From Nocardiopsis sp. CC223A (lineage in GTDB: Bacteria > Actinomycetota > Actinomycetes > Streptosporangiales > Streptosporangiaceae): a stretch of DNA of 41,555 bases. This document shows positions 40,214-41,555 of the stretch, one piece after another (position 1 is the first letter of the stretch; every line of letters begins with the position of its first letter). The notes beneath the pieces are model-generated. The model ran no database searches. It had not been told where the DNA came from and was given only the letters and a program-made list of their open reading frames with translations. Where the stretch lies: the NCBI RefSeq assembly GCF_030766825.1, contig NZ_JASFDV010000066.1:1-41555 (forward strand). Reading direction: 5' to 3'. The position numbers were made by a program, and so were the translations under genes.

Positions 40214-41555
40214 CCCCGCACCTGCCGGGCGTACGAAGGCCCGCGGATCTGGAGATCAGCGATGACCCGCTGCCTCCTCCGTCCGATGACCCGCCACCCG
40301 AACCCGACCCCGGCCCCGCACCCGAGCCCGAGGCCGAACCGGAGGCGGACCCGGAGATCACCGATGATCCGCTGCCACCGCCCGAGGACCCCGAAGGTGG
40401 AGAGCCTCCGGTGGTGGAGCCGGAGCCGGTGGAGCTGGAGGTCGACGACAACGTCTTCGACTGCGACCTCATGGATGCCGGGTGCCATGTCTCGAACTGG
40501 TTCGCTGACTTCGCCGTCAGCGGGTTGAACCCCGCCTTGGGGTGGCTGGCAGCCAAAGCGTTCTACACCCCCGTCCCCACCGAGGGCATGCAGGGCCTGC
40601 ACGCCGGGATCCTAGGCGTGGCCAACACCTTGTTCGTGCTGGTGGTGGTGGCGGGCGGTCTGATAGCCATGGGCCACCAGACCGTGCAGTCCCGCTACTC
40701 GGCCGCCGACATCCTGCCCCGCATCGTGTGGGGGTTCGTCGCGGCGAACATCTCGCTGTGGGTCTCCACCGAGATGATCCGCGTCTCGAACCAGATCTCG
40801 GCCGCGATCGGCGCCCAGGCAATCGACCCCCGGGAGGCGGCGGAGAACTTCCGCGACCGCCTAGACGCCCTGGTGGCCGAAGCTCTGATCTTCACCGTGC
40901 TGCTCGTGGTGGTCGTGGTGGTGCTGTTCGTGGTGTGGATGATCACCGAGGCGATCCGTATCTGCATGGCCATCGTCCTGGTCATCGGCGCACCCATCCT
41001 GCTGATCTTCCACGCCCTACCGCAGACCAACAGGATCGCGGAGATGTGGTGGCGGTGCATGGCGGGCCTGTGCGCCATCCCCGTCGGGCAGAGCCTGACG
41101 TTCATGTGCTTGGCGAAGCTGTTCTTCGAGGGGCAGATGACCTTCGCCGACCTCAACAGCACCCCGTCCGCTACGGGGGACGAGGTGGGCGACGACGACT
41201 GGCTGATGCAGCTCCTGCTGCTTCTGGTGCTGATCTACACCCAGATCCGGATCGGGTCGTGGGTGATGCGGCTGGTGTGGCAGCCCAACCCCGGCACTTC
41301 CCCTATCGCCTCGTTGTTGAAGAACATCGCGTGGATGCTCGCCTTCCGCAGCGTCAGCGGCCTGCGCCTGCCGCGCACGCTGGGCGGTGCGCCCGGGCTG
41401 GGGCTGCGGTGGCCGGGTCGGGCACCGGCCCCTGCGGGCAGGCCCTTGCCGCGGCACACCCCGGGCCCACCCAGCGGGTTGCAGCCTTTGCAGCCGCAGA
41501 CCTGGTGGTACCGGCCCCGCCATGACCCACCCGACCCGGCCGGAGCGCTCGGCCC
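40210..41555 (+). CDS. VirB6/TrbL-like conjugal transfer membrane protein (3' end outside window)
   Basis: An open frame from GTG 40210 to the window edge (448 codons without a stop). The first 80 residues are Pro/Asp/Glu-rich and soluble. Then come several membrane helices (GILGVANTLFVLVVVAGGLI, ALIFTVLLVVVVVVLFVVWM, ICMAIVLVIGAPILLIFHAL, WLMQLLLLLVLIYTQI), then a Pro/Arg-rich tail. This is typical of the channel protein VirB6/TrbL in actinobacterial type IV systems. It overlaps the pilin by 4 bp. Confidence 0.85.
   Translation, partial: MTPHLPGVRRPADLEISDDPLPPPSDDPPPEPDPGPAPEPEAEPEADPEITDDPLPPPEDPEGGEPPVVEPEPVELEVDDNVFDCDLMDAGCHVSNWFADFAVSGLNPALGWLAAKAFYTPVPTEGMQGLHAGILGVANTLFVLVVVAGGLIAMGHQTVQSRYSAADILPRIVWGFVAANISLWVSTEMIRVSNQISAAIGAQAIDPREAAENFRDRLDALVAEALIFTVLLVVVVVVLFVVWMITEAIRICMAIVLVIGAPILLIFHALPQTNRIAEMWWRCMAGLCAIPVGQSLTFMCLAKLFFEGQMTFADLNSTPSATGDEVGDDDWLMQLLLLLVLIYTQIRIGSWVMRLVWQPNPGTSPIASLLKNIAWMLAFRSVSGLRLPRTLGGAPGLGLRWPGRAPAPAGRPLPRHTPGPPSGLQPLQPQTWWYRPRHDPPDPAGALG

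Noticed and set aside
40542..41525. Arg/Gly-rich 327-codon frame in the conjugation region
   Set aside because: It is a frame shadow of the VirB6-like gene, which has proper membrane helices in the frame starting at 40210.

Overview
The window is high-GC DNA with GntR/UTRA, SARP-type and DUF1707 proteins, an F420-type reductase and an actinobacterial-style conjugation module, so it comes from an actinomycete. I would guess Nocardiopsaceae or a relative, but this is not proven. Its centre is a RiPP biosynthetic gene cluster of the class V lanthipeptide (lanthidin) type, the group of cacaoidin and lexapeptide. Both sides carry pieces of a conjugative element, and at least seven insertion-sequence (IS) bodies or fragments lie in or beside the cluster.

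Left flank (1-5032): an IS3 end; a divergent Nudix/GntR pair resembling pif/korSA of actinomycete integrative elements, with palindromic operators; a sigma-like HTH protein and a small membrane-anchored protein; a 24-bp tandem repeat enclosed by an 11-bp inverted repeat; a strong hairpin; the 3' half of a tRNA-Lys(UUU); and an IS256 remnant invaded by an IS3 end.

Lanthidin cluster (about 5033-31953). The rightward arm carries a LanK-like phosphotransferase, a HopA1-type lyase (LanY), a 59-aa precursor, an F420-dependent reductase (LanJ), a cysteine decarboxylase (LanD), a degenerate-kinase protein (LanX), a two-domain M16 peptidase, two GT2 glycosyltransferases, a 28-aa membrane peptide, an NDP-hexose 2,3-dehydratase, an RmlC-like epimerase and a DUF1707/LiaF-like protein. 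The leftward arm carries a SARP-like regulator (broken by an IS5 element), a membrane-anchored HTH regulator, an ABC exporter pair, rmlA, rmlB, an NDP-hexose 3-ketoreductase, a 4-ketoreductase and a methyltransferase. The arms converge on an IS3 element that contains an IS21, which itself contains a 346-bp MITE-like insertion.

Reading of the pathway: LanK phosphorylates Ser/Thr of the precursor, HopA1 eliminates phosphate, LanD decarboxylates the C-terminal Cys to close an AviMeCys ring, LanJ reduces dehydro residues to D-Ala/D-Abu, the M16 protease removes the leader, and the methyltransferase probably dimethylates the new N-terminus. The six sugar enzymes make a complete dTDP-L-2,6-dideoxyhexose route of the digitoxose/olivose type. 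With two glycosyltransferases this predicts a 2-deoxysugar disaccharide on the only core Tyr. The product would be a glycosylated lanthidin different from cacaoidin.

Right flank (31954-41555): a degenerate IS3 element, a truncated HTH gene, a leftward operon of small regulators with a HATPase, a Zn-ribbon/HTH/repeat regulator, a phosphotransferase, a sigma-like protein, a VirB2/TrbC-like pilin and a VirB6/TrbL-like membrane protein that runs off the window.
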